NCBI RefSeq assembly: GCF_003390845.1
Contig: NZ_QMEK01000006.1
Span: 62,001 to 126,000, forward strand
Direction of reading: 5' to 3'
DNA length: 64,000 nucleotides
Source: Tropicimonas sp. IMCC34043
Lineage (GTDB): Bacteria > Pseudomonadota > Alphaproteobacteria > Rhodobacterales > Rhodobacteraceae
Made by a program: the position numbers and the translations under genes. Shown here one piece after another: positions 25,579 through 35,156 of this stretch (position 1 is the stretch's first letter; every line of letters begins with the position of its first letter). The notes below the pieces were generated by a model. The model was not told where the DNA came from and made no database searches. It saw only the letters and a list, made by a program, of their open reading frames with translations.

Positions 25579-26406
25579 TCACAGGATTCCGCGGGCGATG
25601 TGTTCGATCTGGCGTGCGACGCCCAGCAGACGCGGCCCGAGATCGCCTTCCAGCCGCGCGGTGGTGACGATTGATCGCAGGCCCCCGACGTTGATCGCAT
25701 AGACGGGGCGGCCGTCCGCGCGACGGATGACGGCCCCGGCAGAATGGGCCTCGGAAATCCAGTCGCCGCCGCTCAGGCCATATCCGCGCTCCTTTGCGGC
25801 AGCTATCGCGGCCAGCGTCTTGGCCTCGATACCGGACCACGCCTCGCCATAGGATTCCCTGGCCCGGTCAAGCAGCGCTTCGCATTCCTCCTCGGGCAAG
25901 GCCGCCAGATAGGCCCGGCCCATGCCGGTGGTCGCGACGGGAATTCGCGAGCCAACGCCCAGTCGCACCGCCATCGATCCCGGGGTCCGGCAGGCCTCTA
26001 CATAGATGAATTCGACGCCGTGCGGGACACCGAGATAGACCGAGGCGTCCGCGTAATCGGCCAGTTCCTGCATATAGGGCCGGGCAATGTCGCGGATATC
26101 CATCTGCGCCATGACATCATAGCCAAGCGTCAGAACCCCCGGCCCGAGCGAATAGCGGCCAATGTCGGCGTCATAGTTCAGATAGCCAAGTTCGCTGAGT
26201 GTGAAGGTCATCCGCGACACGGTTGCCTTGGGAAGATTGACACGCTGCGCGATCTCGGCATTGCCGATCGGTCGATTGTCGGGACCGAAAGCCTTCAGAA
26301 CCGACAGCCCCCGGACAAGCGCCGTGTTCATCCGGTAGTCCTTGTCGCCGCTCCCCTCGGGCTGCGCGTCTTTTCGTTTTGCCAAGAATGAGTCCTCTTT
26401 CGTCAT
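25579..26406 (-). CDS. IclR family transcriptional regulator
   Basis: 275 aa from ATG 26406. Winged helix-turn-helix at about 25-95 (VRGLSVLKAFGPDNRPIGNAE, VNLPKATVSRMTFTLSELGYL), then the effector domain (ASVYLGVPHGVEFIYVEACRT, GSRIPVATTGMGRAYLAALPEEE, RGYGLSGGDWISEAHS). It resembles the IclR protein at 8867 in layout (MDIRDIARPYMQELADYADAS versus GIRDIARPGMVTLSELADVS), so the two are likely paralogues with different operators. Convergent with the epimerase gene; likely target is the ThDP-SDR operon and itself. Confidence 0.93.
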   Translation of the reverse strand: MTKEDSFLAKRKDAQPEGSGDKDYRMNTALVRGLSVLKAFGPDNRPIGNAEIAQRVNLPKATVSRMTFTLSELGYLNYDADIGRYSLGPGVLTLGYDVMAQMDIRDIARPYMQELADYADASVYLGVPHGVEFIYVEACRTPGSMAVRLGVGSRIPVATTGMGRAYLAALPEEECEALLDRARESYGEAWSGIEAKTLAAIAAAKERGYGLSGGDWISEAHSAGAVIRRADGRPVYAINVGGLRSIVTTARLEGDLGPRLLGVARQIEHIARGIL

Positions 26407-26652
26407 CTCGTCTGCACAAAATGATCTTATCCGCGCGCATCCACAAGCACCGCGGCGGTCTTGCCGTGCAAAGACCCGCAGAGATCCCGCCTTGTCGCAC
26501 CGGTCTGTCCAGGTTCCTGTTGCCGAGTGCGATCACCGAAACGGATCGCGCCTGACAAACCGACCCGATACATCATCGCGACCATAGTCAATGGCAGCGC
26601 GCGGCCGTTCGGGGCCGATACCCACGGACAGGCATTGTGCTAATCTGTCTGA

Positions 26653-27141
26653 ATGATCACTCCGAAAACCTATGATTTTCGCCCTGCGACACTGGATGAT
26701 CTCGGTTTGCTGCAGGCGTGGCAAGCCCATCCGCATGTGCGCGAGTGGTGGGACTCGGATGAGCCGTATGATCGGGAAAGAATGTGCGATCCTCGTGTAT
26801 CGCGATGGATTGTCTCGATCGATGAACACCCCTTTGCCTTCATGCAGGACTACACGGTTCATGGCTGGGAAGTTCATCATTTTGCCAACCTTCCCGAGGG
26901 ATCGCGGGGCATCGATCAATACATCGGAGACCCCGAAATGGTCGGTGTTGGGCACGGATCGGCGTTTATCGGTGCAAGAATGCAGGCTCTGTTTGACGAG
27001 GGTGCCCCCGTGATCGCGACCGATCCTCATCCTGACAACAAGCGGGCGATTGCGGTTTACCGTAAACTGGGTTTTGAGCCGTCTGGACCGCCCCAGAAGA
27101 CCCAGTGGGGCCTGATCTTGCCAATGCTGGCCCGGCGGTAA
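26653..27141 (+). CDS. GNAT acetyltransferase, aminoglycoside 6'-N-acetyltransferase-like
   Basis: 162 aa. The layout matches the AAC(6')-Ib group: WQAHPHVREWWDSDE near the N-terminus, a central strand (PFAFMQDYTVHGWE), RGIDQYIGDPEMVGVGHGSAFI (acetyl-CoA-binding loop V/Q-x-x-G-x-G at about 96-105) and DPHPDNKRAIAVYRKLGFEPSG. Acetyl-CoA-dependent N-acetylation of a small amine is expected; resistance cannot be concluded, since chromosomal relatives often have other substrates. Base composition is visibly less GC-rich than the flanks, and the gene stands alone, suggesting acquisition. The ATG 26653 has no strong binding site. Confidence 0.85.
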   Translation: MITPKTYDFRPATLDDLGLLQAWQAHPHVREWWDSDEPYDRERMCDPRVSRWIVSIDEHPFAFMQDYTVHGWEVHHFANLPEGSRGIDQYIGDPEMVGVGHGSAFIGARMQALFDEGAPVIATDPHPDNKRAIAVYRKLGFEPSGPPQKTQWGLILPMLARR

Positions 27142-27271
27142 TCGAGGCGTGGCAAACGGCGGCTTCGTCCTGCATTCTTGAGGCTGCTTTTTTCCGTCGA
27201 TGCGCGCCCTTCGCTGCAACGACGCCCGACAGCAAAGCCGGTCGGCGCGACCCCGAAGCGCTTGGCGGGAT

Positions 27272-28198
27272 TCACGAGGATTTACGTTCCGGGCGATCAA
27301 TCCATGCCTCTGTCCCAGACACCCTGTCCGGATCCCTGATGGAAATCGCCACTTCGACGTCCAGACCCGCCAGCGCGCCGTTTGCACCAGCAAAGCTCCC
27401 CGCGACCGGGACCACCTGGCGAATGTCGCGCGCGACCGAAACCGGTATCAGGTTCTTGCCCCCGACGCTTCGGTTTGTGGGATCAAAAGCAATCCAGCCG
27501 GCACCGGGAACGAAGATCTCGACCCAGGCGTGGGTCGAACCGGGGCCTCCGGATCCGATGAGGGCATTGCCGGGATCGAACAGATAGCCCGACACGATGC
27601 GGGCACCGAACCCCAGCACCCGCACCGCCTCGGCCAGCAGGACCGCAAAATCGCGGCACGTTCCCCATCCCCGGTCGAGGGTTTCGAGGGGCGCCTGCGT
27701 GCCCTCGCTCTCGCGGCTCTGATAGGAAATCTGGGCGGACACGCCGTTGCTGATATCTGTCAGCAAAGACAACGTATCGGTCGGGCGCGCGGCCACAAAT
27801 CCTTCGATCCATAGGGAAAAACGGCCGCCAGGGTCGTCGTGCTGCGGCACGGTCAGCGCCCCCAGATCGACCCATTCGTCGTTCGCATATAGAAACGGAT
27901 ATTCGATGGCCGAGGCCGATATCGCAAAGACCGGCCAGAGCGGTGCGCTCAACTCGATTTGCGAGCTGCTCTTGATGACAAGGTGGTCCGTCTGGCTGTC
28001 GAACGTGGCGGTCGCAATGGCATTGCCGGCGGCATCATGCGCCCAGGTGACGGAAGCCTCGGGCTCGATGGACAGGGCGTGCGAGACAAGTCGGAGATCG
28101 CGTGTTTCGCGCGGGCGCAGCATCAGCCTGTGCGGCCCGAGGGAAACCTCGTGCCAATAGCGGTAGGTCGTGGTGTGCGCCGTATAGATAGAGACCAA
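27272..28198 (-). CDS. Transglutaminase-like domain protein
   Basis: 308 aa, starting at a TTG (28198) with AGGA 11 nt upstream; no in-frame ATG fits the N-terminal domain. N-terminal bacterial transglutaminase-like domain ([32 protein letters not shown]) followed by the papain-like core with the complete triad Cys181 (GWGTCRDFA), His223 (STHAWVEIF) and Asp239 (IAFDPTNRS). Probably a cytoplasmic protease or amidase; no signal peptide. Last gene of a compact minus-strand series of small genes from 30265 down. Confidence 0.9.
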   Translation of the reverse strand: MVSIYTAHTTTYRYWHEVSLGPHRLMLRPRETRDLRLVSHALSIEPEASVTWAHDAAGNAIATATFDSQTDHLVIKSSSQIELSAPLWPVFAISASAIEYPFLYANDEWVDLGALTVPQHDDPGGRFSLWIEGFVAARPTDTLSLLTDISNGVSAQISYQSRESEGTQAPLETLDRGWGTCRDFAVLLAEAVRVLGFGARIVSGYLFDPGNALIGSGGPGSTHAWVEIFVPGAGWIAFDPTNRSVGGKNLIPVSVARDIRQVVPVAGSFAGANGALAGLDVEVAISIRDPDRVSGTEAWIDRPERKSS

Positions 28199-28248
28199 AC
28201 GGAAATCCTGTTCAGCATGAAATAGAGGGAATCAGCATCTGCAACCCG

Positions 28249-28443
28249 TCACCGGCGTCGCGCGGCCCCCTGGCTTACCGAGACACCATTGCGCCATGCG
28301 TTCGACCCCTTGCAGCGCCGACAGATCCGCTCGCCAAACCCTTCGCTCCAGAAAACGGTGCAACAGCGCAGGCAGTGTCGCTCCTGCGGCACGTCCTTTC
28401 GGGCTTCGGCCTGCGACGGCTCCTGGTCGGCGCGTGCGGTCAT
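28249..28443 (-). CDS. Small zinc-ribbon protein
   Basis: 64 aa from ATG 28443, which overlaps the upstream gene's stop as ATGA (28440-28443). A single zinc-ribbon-like knuckle pair: Cys24-x2-Cys27 (with Cys28) and Cys41-x2-Cys44 in HCLRCCTVFWSEGFGERICRR, followed by a basic tail ending ARRR. Cys spacing is right for one zinc ion; such mini-ribbons often bind nucleic acid or a protein partner. The one-base coupling to the coiled-coil protein at 28440-28751 suggests they form a complex. No named family recognised. Confidence 0.75.
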   Translation of the reverse strand: MTARADQEPSQAEARKDVPQERHCLRCCTVFWSEGFGERICRRCKGSNAWRNGVSVSQGAARRR

Positions 28444-28751
28444 GGATTTAAGCCCCGGGATTTGAGCAGGCGCGCGAGATCGCCAAGCGCACACTGGATG
28501 AATTGCTGTCGTCTTGCGTCCTGGGCTTCCGTTGTTTCGGCATAGCGGCAGATCAGATACCACGCCTTTGTCGCCGCCTCTTGCCAGTCGGCGGCAGGCT
28601 CTGCGAGAAGCTGCGCTTCCAGTTCCTCTTGCCGCTTGCGAAGCGCTTCCTGATGGTCTTCGAGATCCCTCTGAAATTGCCGTCGGGAAGCGGCTGCAAT
28701 CTTGCTTTCGCTCGTGCGCCGCGCGTCGAGGTCGACCGGATCATCGGTCAT
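28440..28751 (-). CDS. Small coiled-coil protein of unknown function
   Basis: 103 aa, ATG 28751 with GAGG just upstream. Residues about 15-50 form a charged heptad-like helix (RRQFQRDLEDHQEALRKRQ continuing to EELEAQL), followed by a helical C-terminal half (WQEAATKAWYLICRYAETTEAQ, FIQCALGDLARLL). No signal peptide or membrane segment. It overlaps the zinc-ribbon gene by ATGA and follows the 99-aa gene after 22 nt, so it is part of the small-gene operon. No function assigned. Confidence 0.7.
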   Translation of the reverse strand: MTDDPVDLDARRTSESKIAAASRRQFQRDLEDHQEALRKRQEELEAQLLAEPAADWQEAATKAWYLICRYAETTEAQDARRQQFIQCALGDLARLLKSRGLNP

Positions 28752-28773
28752 GTCAGTGACCTCGCTGCCGTCA

Positions 28774-29073
28774 TCACACTGTCACCGATCGTGTGGAACC
28801 ATCCGTCCCGACCACAGCCCGCGCAGTCCGGTCCGCGATCTGGCAGAACTCGGCAAACGCGAATGTCCAGCCTTGACCCAGCCGCGCGAGGTGACTTCGA
28901 TCACGCCCGTCCATCGCACCCGACGCGTGCCAGTCAGCGGCGCGCAGGCAGCAGCCGGGCGGACACGATCCGGGTCCGATGTCGTACGCGCCCGCTGGGC
29001 GCGTCTGGTCGAGACCCGGTTGAGGGACGGACCGGGGGAAAACCGCAATGGTTTTTCCGGTAAGTTCTTCCAT
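28774..29073 (-). CDS. Hypothetical small protein
   Basis: 99 aa from ATG 29073, which has a good ribosome binding site (AAGGA eight bases upstream). Begins MEELTGKTIAVFPRSVPQPG; the middle is Cys/Gly-rich (GPGSCPPGCCLRAADWHAS) and the end reads FAEFCQIADRTARAVVGTDG. It sits 22 nt before the coiled-coil gene. Another minus frame over the same DNA also stays open, and the middle of this protein looks less natural than its ends, so a frameshift or a decayed gene is possible. Confidence 0.45.
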   Translation of the reverse strand: MEELTGKTIAVFPRSVPQPGLDQTRPAGAYDIGPGSCPPGCCLRAADWHASGAMDGRDRSHLARLGQGWTFAFAEFCQIADRTARAVVGTDGSTRSVTV

Positions 29074-29150
29074 CGCACAGTCCTTTTCCGTGCTGGTGTC
29101 AATTATCGGTGACCCCTTTGCAGAAAGGGAGCGTCCATCCGGCTCTTTTC

Positions 29151-29288
29151 TCAAGTTTTCTTGGAATCCGGCGCAGCCTTTTTGGTGTCAGCCCCGGACA
29201 CCTTGGACTCATCCGGTTTTTTCGCCGCGTCGACAGGCTTGGGGGTCGGCGCATCCGCCGCACCAGAAGTAAGGTCTTTGAAAGACAT
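29151..29288 (-). CDS. Small Lys/Ala/Pro-rich protein
   Basis: 45 aa from ATG 29288 with AAAGGA eight bases upstream; stop TGA at 29151-29153. Begins MSFKDLTSGAADAPTPKPVD and continues with alternating Lys/Ala/Asp to PDSKKT. The MSFKDLT start followed by a disordered, lysine-rich tail recalls short proteins seen scattered in Rhodobacterales. No hydrophobic segment; probably cytoplasmic and unstructured. Function unknown. Confidence 0.6.
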   Translation of the reverse strand: MSFKDLTSGAADAPTPKPVDAAKKPDESKVSGADTKKAAPDSKKT

Positions 29289-29597
29289 TCATTTGATCCT
29301 TTGATTTCCGCCGTTATTTCCGCGCCGGGATAAGGCCACGGATCTATTGGCGGTTATTGGTTATATGGGCATCAGGGGCCCGATTTTCTATGCAGCGGTG
29401 TTGAAGACAGATCTGAAACGGCGCATCCGCACAGGTCGACCAGTGCATTTTGCCACTGTGTTCCGGTTGAAGCCCCGCCACTTGCAAACCCGGCGGAGCT
29501 TCGTTTTTTGCGTCCTTCGTTCTGGAGTAGAGTCTGGGAGTCAGTCGCGTTCAATCTTGCCGATATTGCAGGGGCGGCTTTGTCGCCCCTGTCGTTA
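29289..29597. other. Intergenic region with an orphan plus-strand terminator
   Basis: 309 nt between two minus-strand small genes. It holds a plus-strand intrinsic terminator (29470-29509) and a second hairpin (CAGGGGCG/CGCCCCTG, 29569-29591) just after the 117-aa gene. No plus-strand ORF with a ribosome binding site precedes the terminator. No clear promoter could be picked. Confidence 0.5.
29470..29509 (+). terminator. Rho-independent terminator without an upstream gene
   Basis: Stem AAGCCCCGCC (29470-29479) pairs with GGCGGAGCTT (29492-29501) with one mismatch, loop of 12 nt, followed by CG and six T (29504-29509). It functions only for plus-strand transcription, while all genes from 27272 to 30265 are on the minus strand. 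It may end a small RNA or an antisense transcript starting between 29289 and 29450. Confidence 0.6.
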
Positions 29598-29951
29598 TTA
29601 GGATGCGTCGAGGTCGAGCGCCGCGATGCAGGCCTGCGCCAGATCCCGGTTCGGGGCCTCCGAGCCCGGGATCGTTGCCCAACCCGCCGCCATAACGGCA
29701 TCGCGCCGCTGATAGCTCGATGCCTTATTGATCGTCGCAAGGTGCGCCGCGCGTTCAGGATCCGTCCGCGCGATGTCGGCACAGACCGGGACGAGCGCCG
29801 AAATGACATCGTCATGGGCCATGACGTTGGCCATCTTGTTCGCGCTTCCACCCGTCATCCAGCCGCCCCAAGAGAATCCGACGATCCCCACAACAACCGC
29901 GCCAATCAGCGCACCAACGATACCGGGTTTCAGCCATTCGGGAGTGGTCAT
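29598..29951 (-). CDS. Small single-pass membrane protein of unknown function
   Basis: 117 aa from ATG 29951 (AAAGGACTAAAG upstream). MTTPEWLKPG is followed by one Gly-rich membrane segment (IVGALIGAVVVGIVGFSWGGW, residues 11-31), then a soluble helical region (VPVCADIARTDPERAAHLATI, DAVMAAGWATIPGSEAPNRDL). I recall similar sequences in alphaproteobacteria (a short anchor plus a domain with VCA and AGWATIPG) but know no function. Likely faces the periplasm. It starts 2 nt after the upstream gene's stop. Confidence 0.75.
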   Translation of the reverse strand: MTTPEWLKPGIVGALIGAVVVGIVGFSWGGWMTGGSANKMANVMAHDDVISALVPVCADIARTDPERAAHLATINKASSYQRRDAVMAAGWATIPGSEAPNRDLAQACIAALDLDAS

Positions 29952-29953
29952 CT

Positions 29954-30265
29954 TTAGTCCTTTCGCGGAGAAAGCGCCGCGTCGCTGCACTTGCGATTTT
30001 CGGCGAGTTCCCGGTCATGGCCGAGTGCCACTTCCAGGTCTCGCTCTTCTATCGGACGCATTGAGGTTCGCCCGCTCTTGCCATGAACCGCCAGATAAGT
30101 TGCGGTTCGTCGAAATGCCTCGAAACTTGGACCCAGAAGAGGTTCTTCCTCGACGAGCAATTCATAGTCACCAGCGGGAAGGACCTCTGCGAAGCCCGGC
30201 AGGGCGAACGCGTTGGAAAAGGTCACAATGGATCTGGTGGACCGGACGTCAGCCCCTGATTTCAT
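29954..30265 (-). CDS. Conserved hypothetical small protein
   Basis: 103 aa from ATG 30265, preceded by AAGGAAAATCA; a start 15 nt earlier is possible but lacks a site. Visible pattern: STRSIVTFSNAFALPGFAEVLPAGDYELLVEEEP, then GPSFEAFRRTATYLAVHG and a charged C-terminus. The beta-rich TVTF..F.LPG....PAG.Y pattern is common in short hypothetical proteins of Rhizobiales and Rhodobacterales. First gene of the small-gene series, immediately followed by the membrane protein. No function known. Confidence 0.75.
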   Translation of the reverse strand: MKSGADVRSTRSIVTFSNAFALPGFAEVLPAGDYELLVEEEPLLGPSFEAFRRTATYLAVHGKSGRTSMRPIEERDLEVALGHDRELAENRKCSDAALSPRKD

Positions 30266-30615
30266 TGATTTTCCTTGCATTCTAGTAGTCAGCGTTGCCG
30301 AAGTGCGCGACGATATTCCGCCACGACAACAGGTTTTGATGTTTTTACACCAATCCCAAGCGATCCATACTGACCGATGTTAGCACGGAGCCAATTTCGG
30401 GAAATTTGCCTGTAACCGGGCCGCTGCCGGCCATCGCCGACCGGGAAGACGTGACGCGCCCGAGGTTAACATGGGTCAGCGCAAGGTGGCGGCCGAACCC
30501 GTAGAGTCGCGGCAATATCGAAACGCTTGGTCCTGCTCTTTGACATTGGCCGCATCCCGCGCGGCGATGTTTCGCCGCCCCAAAGCCGTAGACGACGCAA
30601 GCGAAGGAGGTGACG
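30266..30615. other. Divergent intergenic region
   Basis: 350 nt between the minus-strand small-gene series and the plus-strand 138-aa gene. I looked for a general-stress (GGAAC-N16/17-CGTT) promoter on both strands and did not find one. No ORF or convincing hairpin seen. The AT-rich stretch around 30330-30360 is the likeliest promoter area for the minus strand. Confidence 0.3.
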
Positions 30616-31032
30616 ATGGCCGAACTTGAAGTTCTCCACCCACATGGGCGTGAGTTCGATCTTTTCCTGTACGCGTCGGTCGGCGAGGACCGGAACGGAT
30701 ATGGCGTGACGGTTCTCTCGGCACTTGCCAGACTGGGTCTTGACCCATGGAAGGAGGCGGCCGATCTTTCCGCGCTTGGACAGGCGGACGCATGTGCAAG
30801 GTTGGAGACACAGCTTTCGGCGTTCAATGATGTGCCAACGCTTGCCAGAAACCACACTCTGGTCGCCGAGAAACTCACCAGATTGCTGCCCCAGCCTCTG
30901 ACGCGCCGCGCATCAATGCTGACGGGGCCGGCAAAGTTCAAGGCGCCGGCAATACCGATCTGGTGGATCTTTGCAGCGCTCATCGTCCTTCTGGTACTGG
31001 CGCGGTTCTATGGCCTTGCAAACCCGGGTTGA
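30616..31032 (+). CDS. Tail-anchored hypothetical protein
   Basis: 138 aa from ATG 30616 with AAGGAGG five bases upstream. The soluble N-terminal part begins MAELEVLHPHGREFDLFLYAS and contains NGYGVTVLSALARLGLDPWKEAADLSALG and LARNHTLVAEKLTRLLP; the C-terminus is a single membrane segment (IPIWWIFAALIVLLVLARFYG, about 113-133). A C-terminal anchor with an Asp/Trp-containing N-terminal domain recalls small proteins found with stress or antirestriction loci, but I cannot name the family. Stands alone, divergent from the small-gene series. Confidence 0.75.
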   Translation: MAELEVLHPHGREFDLFLYASVGEDRNGYGVTVLSALARLGLDPWKEAADLSALGQADACARLETQLSAFNDVPTLARNHTLVAEKLTRLLPQPLTRRASMLTGPAKFKAPAIPIWWIFAALIVLLVLARFYGLANPG

Positions 31033-31361
31033 GGTTGGCGGGCCTGGATCCGATCCGGCCCGCGTTCCCCAGGAACCCTGTCTCCTGAAGTGACTCCGAA
31101 AGACTGCCCAAGACGGCGGTCGCAACCCGAACCCTGGGTGCTCGACGGCTTCTGTGCTGGGGCGTTCACTCACGGCGAGAGCTTGCGCAACATAAGCGAG
31201 GCTTGCGAGGGAGGGGCCGGAACAATGCCGCCAACAAGTCGCGACGGTACACTTGGCGCGGTAACCCACGCGATGCTTGATGCGGCGTCCTGCCCGCTCG
31301 TCCGGGACCATTCGCCCTAGGGGGTCCGGTTCGGCCAGCGCTTTGCCAGCCGGCGGCATTT
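31033..31361. other. Convergent intergenic region with possible decayed sequence
   Basis: 329 nt between convergent genes. Both strands stay open over much of it, but no start has a ribosome binding site. The minus reading contains SLAYVAQALAVSERPSTE, a phrase I associate with dispersed noncoding or element-end sequences in alphaproteobacterial genomes. Treated as noncoding, possibly a remnant of a mobile element. Confidence 0.3.
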
Positions 31362-32096
31362 TCAGTTCAACAGCGGGCCGGTCTGATCCAGATACCCCGG
31401 ATCAAAGACCGCAAGTTCGACCAGACCGCGATAGTCCTTGATCGTCACTTTGCCGTCCCGAAGCGTGACAAGCCCGTCTTCCCGCAACCTGCGGAGGACG
31501 CGATTGACATGTACCGCACTCAAACCCAGCGCATCCGCGATGTGATGCTGCGTCAGCGGACAGCTGTACTCCGCCTTGGTCCCCAACCCCACCAGCACCA
31601 GCCTGGCGCCGAGTTCCAGCAGGAAATGCGCCATGCGCACGTCGGTATCGCGCCGCCCGAGACCGACGAGATGTTCGACCACCATCGCCTCGTCCCGCGA
31701 CGCCGCCCACAGGATCGCCGCCCCCAGCCGCGGTGTCTGCGCAAACATCTCGTGAATATCGCGCATCAAAACCTCGGCCGCGACAATCTCGGTGACCGGC
31801 TCGAAGCTGTGGTCCGACGTGCGCAACAGAACGCTTCGCATCCCGAGGAAATCCCCCGGGATCTGGAAATCGACGATCTGCCGCGACCCGTCAGGCTGGA
31901 TCTTGTAGGAACAGACCCAGCCCTCGGCCAGGAAATAGGCCGCCCGCTCGGTTTGTCCCTGATGCACAAGAGCCTGCCCCGCGGGGAAAAGCCTGCGGCG
32001 CTGATGCAGCCGTTCCAGTGCCTCCAACTCCCTGTCCGACAAGGCGATGAAGGCGGACAATTTCCGGGTCAGCGCGCTGCCTACGATGGCGTTCAT
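31362..32096 (-). CDS. Crp/Fnr family transcriptional regulator
   Basis: 244 aa from ATG 32096 (a TTG 48 nt earlier is an alternative). N-terminal cyclic-nucleotide-binding-like beta barrel (LFPAGQALVHQGQTERAAYFLAEGWVC, RQIVDFQIPGDFLGM), long dimerisation helix, and C-terminal winged helix (PLTQHHIADALGLSAVHVN, RVLRRLREDGLVTLRDGKV). It has no N-terminal Fe-S cysteines, so it is not a true Fnr, and it lacks the Arg-Ser phosphate-binding pattern of Crp. Closest in style to alphaproteobacterial regulators next to small stress genes. Divergent from the 78-aa gene at 32249, its likely target. Confidence 0.92.
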   Translation of the reverse strand: MNAIVGSALTRKLSAFIALSDRELEALERLHQRRRLFPAGQALVHQGQTERAAYFLAEGWVCSYKIQPDGSRQIVDFQIPGDFLGMRSVLLRTSDHSFEPVTEIVAAEVLMRDIHEMFAQTPRLGAAILWAASRDEAMVVEHLVGLGRRDTDVRMAHFLLELGARLVLVGLGTKAEYSCPLTQHHIADALGLSAVHVNRVLRRLREDGLVTLRDGKVTIKDYRGLVELAVFDPGYLDQTGPLLN

Positions 32097-32248
32097 TGTC
32101 CCGTTCCCAACCTTTGGAGGATTAACGAATGAGTCGGCACACAAACTGCTCTCGATCAGTCCATCCTACCCTACTTCCTGCGAGGATGTGGGCGTTCATC
32201 AGGCGCTGAATGTCCTGACCTGCAGTACATAGACAAGGACGACCCAAA

Positions 32249-32485
32249 ATGCCCGAACATACAGATATCTCCGGAATGGCCGCTCTCACGATCTGCGAGG
32301 CGCTCATGCTTGCCATGAACGACTACAAGATCCTGCCCGAGCGCGAGATCCTGGGGATCCTTCGCGATGCCGCGGACTCCCACGAAAGTGCCACCGGTTC
32401 CGAGGCTGAAAGGGCGAAACACCAAGCCGTCGCCGCCCTGATCAACCGGATCATTGCCGGCGGCAACTCGGTTCGCCGGAGGTAA
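32249..32485 (+). CDS. Conserved small helical protein
   Basis: 78 aa. Composed of helices: MAALTICEALMLAMNDYKIL, EREILGILRDAADSHES, and AERAKHQAVAALINRIIAGGNSVRRR. The ICEAL...LP..E...IL.DAA..H and KHQAV..LI..I..GGNSVR pattern recurs in small alphaproteobacterial proteins often located beside a Crp/Fnr gene, as here. No membrane segment or cysteine cluster. Function unknown. Divergent from the Crp/Fnr gene across 152 nt. Confidence 0.75.
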   Translation: MPEHTDISGMAALTICEALMLAMNDYKILPEREILGILRDAADSHESATGSEAERAKHQAVAALINRIIAGGNSVRRR

Positions 32486-32692
32486 CGGCGTCTCGCAGGC
32501 GCGTGCGGCTGCGCCATGACACGGCAGCGGCGCGAGGATCCCCAAGGCCGTCGGATACAGGCACCACATAGGCGATTATCGCCCGGACCCATCGAAATTC
32601 CAACGTTTCAAAGGCATCGGACAGACCGTCAAAGAGAAAATATTCTTTGATGGCCATTGCCGTTGCGCGCACCAATCGCCACCTGCTGTTGA

Positions 32693-32719
32693 TTGGCACT
32701 CCGGCTGACGGAGTGCCAA
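32693..32719. promoter_or_regulatory. CIRCE element (HrcA operator) of groESL
   Basis: TTGGCACTC (32693-32701), 9-nt spacer, GAGTGCCAA (32711-32719). The consensus is TTAGCACTC-N9-GAGTGCTAA; both arms carry a matching third-position change, so the palindrome is perfect. HrcA should repress groESL here until heat shock. It ends 54 nt before the groES start. Confidence 0.9.
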
Positions 32720-32773
32720 GTCAATCCGTGACATTGCTACCATTACTTGAAATACTCGAAAGGGAGCGTTTCC

Positions 32774-34743
<1,970 letters not shown>

Positions 34744-34751
34744 CGCTGCAA

Positions 34752-34790
34752 AAGGCCCATCGGTCCGACTGATCTGAACCGATGGGCCTT
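34752..34790 (+). terminator. groESL terminator hairpin
   Basis: 13-bp perfect stem AAGGCCCATCGGT / ACCGATGGGCCTT with a 13-nt loop, starting 8 nt after the groEL stop. The downstream T run is short (CTTCGC), but stem strength and position support termination. Confidence 0.8.
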
Positions 34791-34858
34791 CGCAGACCGG
34801 TCGCTCGACCCCATTTATCTCCCATAGTCACAAGCAACCCATTCCGAGAGGAAATCAG

Positions 34859-34993
34859 ATGTCAAAAGGCGACAAGACCCGCGGCAACCGCGAAGTGAAA
34901 AAGCCCAAGAAGACCAAGGAAAAGGTCGTTGCGACGGCCGACTTTTCCAAGGGCAAGACGCCCGTAAGTATCGGCGAAGGAAAGAAGAAATAG
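34859..34993 (+). CDS. Small basic conserved protein
   Basis: 44 aa, ATG 34859 after GAGAGGAAATCAG, stop TAG 34991-34993. Starts MSKGDKTRGNREVKKPKKTK and ends GKTPVSIGEGKKK. Lysine-rich, with the NREVKKPKK core that recurs in short alphaproteobacterial proteins of unknown function. Probably disordered and cytoplasmic. Behind the groESL terminator, so it should have its own promoter. A weak hairpin (GAAAGCC/GGCTTTC, 35092-35111) lies beyond it. Confidence 0.7.
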   Translation: MSKGDKTRGNREVKKPKKTKEKVVATADFSKGKTPVSIGEGKKK

Positions 34994-35156
34994 CTCTGCC
35001 GCGACCTGGCTCTGCTGTACGAAACGTGTGACGGTCGGACCTCGGCGGCGACACAGGGTGCTGACGTCGAGGGCTGTCCGGTCCAGGAACGGAAAGCCGC
35101 AACAGGCTTTCTAGCTGACCCGTTTGCCATTTCCGTCCGGCCCCGCGCGCCGACGT

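Noticed and set aside
30266-30615. General-stress (EcfG-type) promoter
   Set aside because: Searched for GGAAC with CGTT at 16-17 nt on both strands; only a partial GGAAT without a matching -10 was found.
31090-31320. 76-aa plus-strand ORF
   Set aside because: No start signal; lies in a convergent intergenic region where the other strand is open too.
35092-35111. Hairpin GAAAGCC/GGCTTTC as terminator of the 44-aa gene
   Set aside because: Short stem, no T run and about 100 nt past the stop; too weak to list as a feature.
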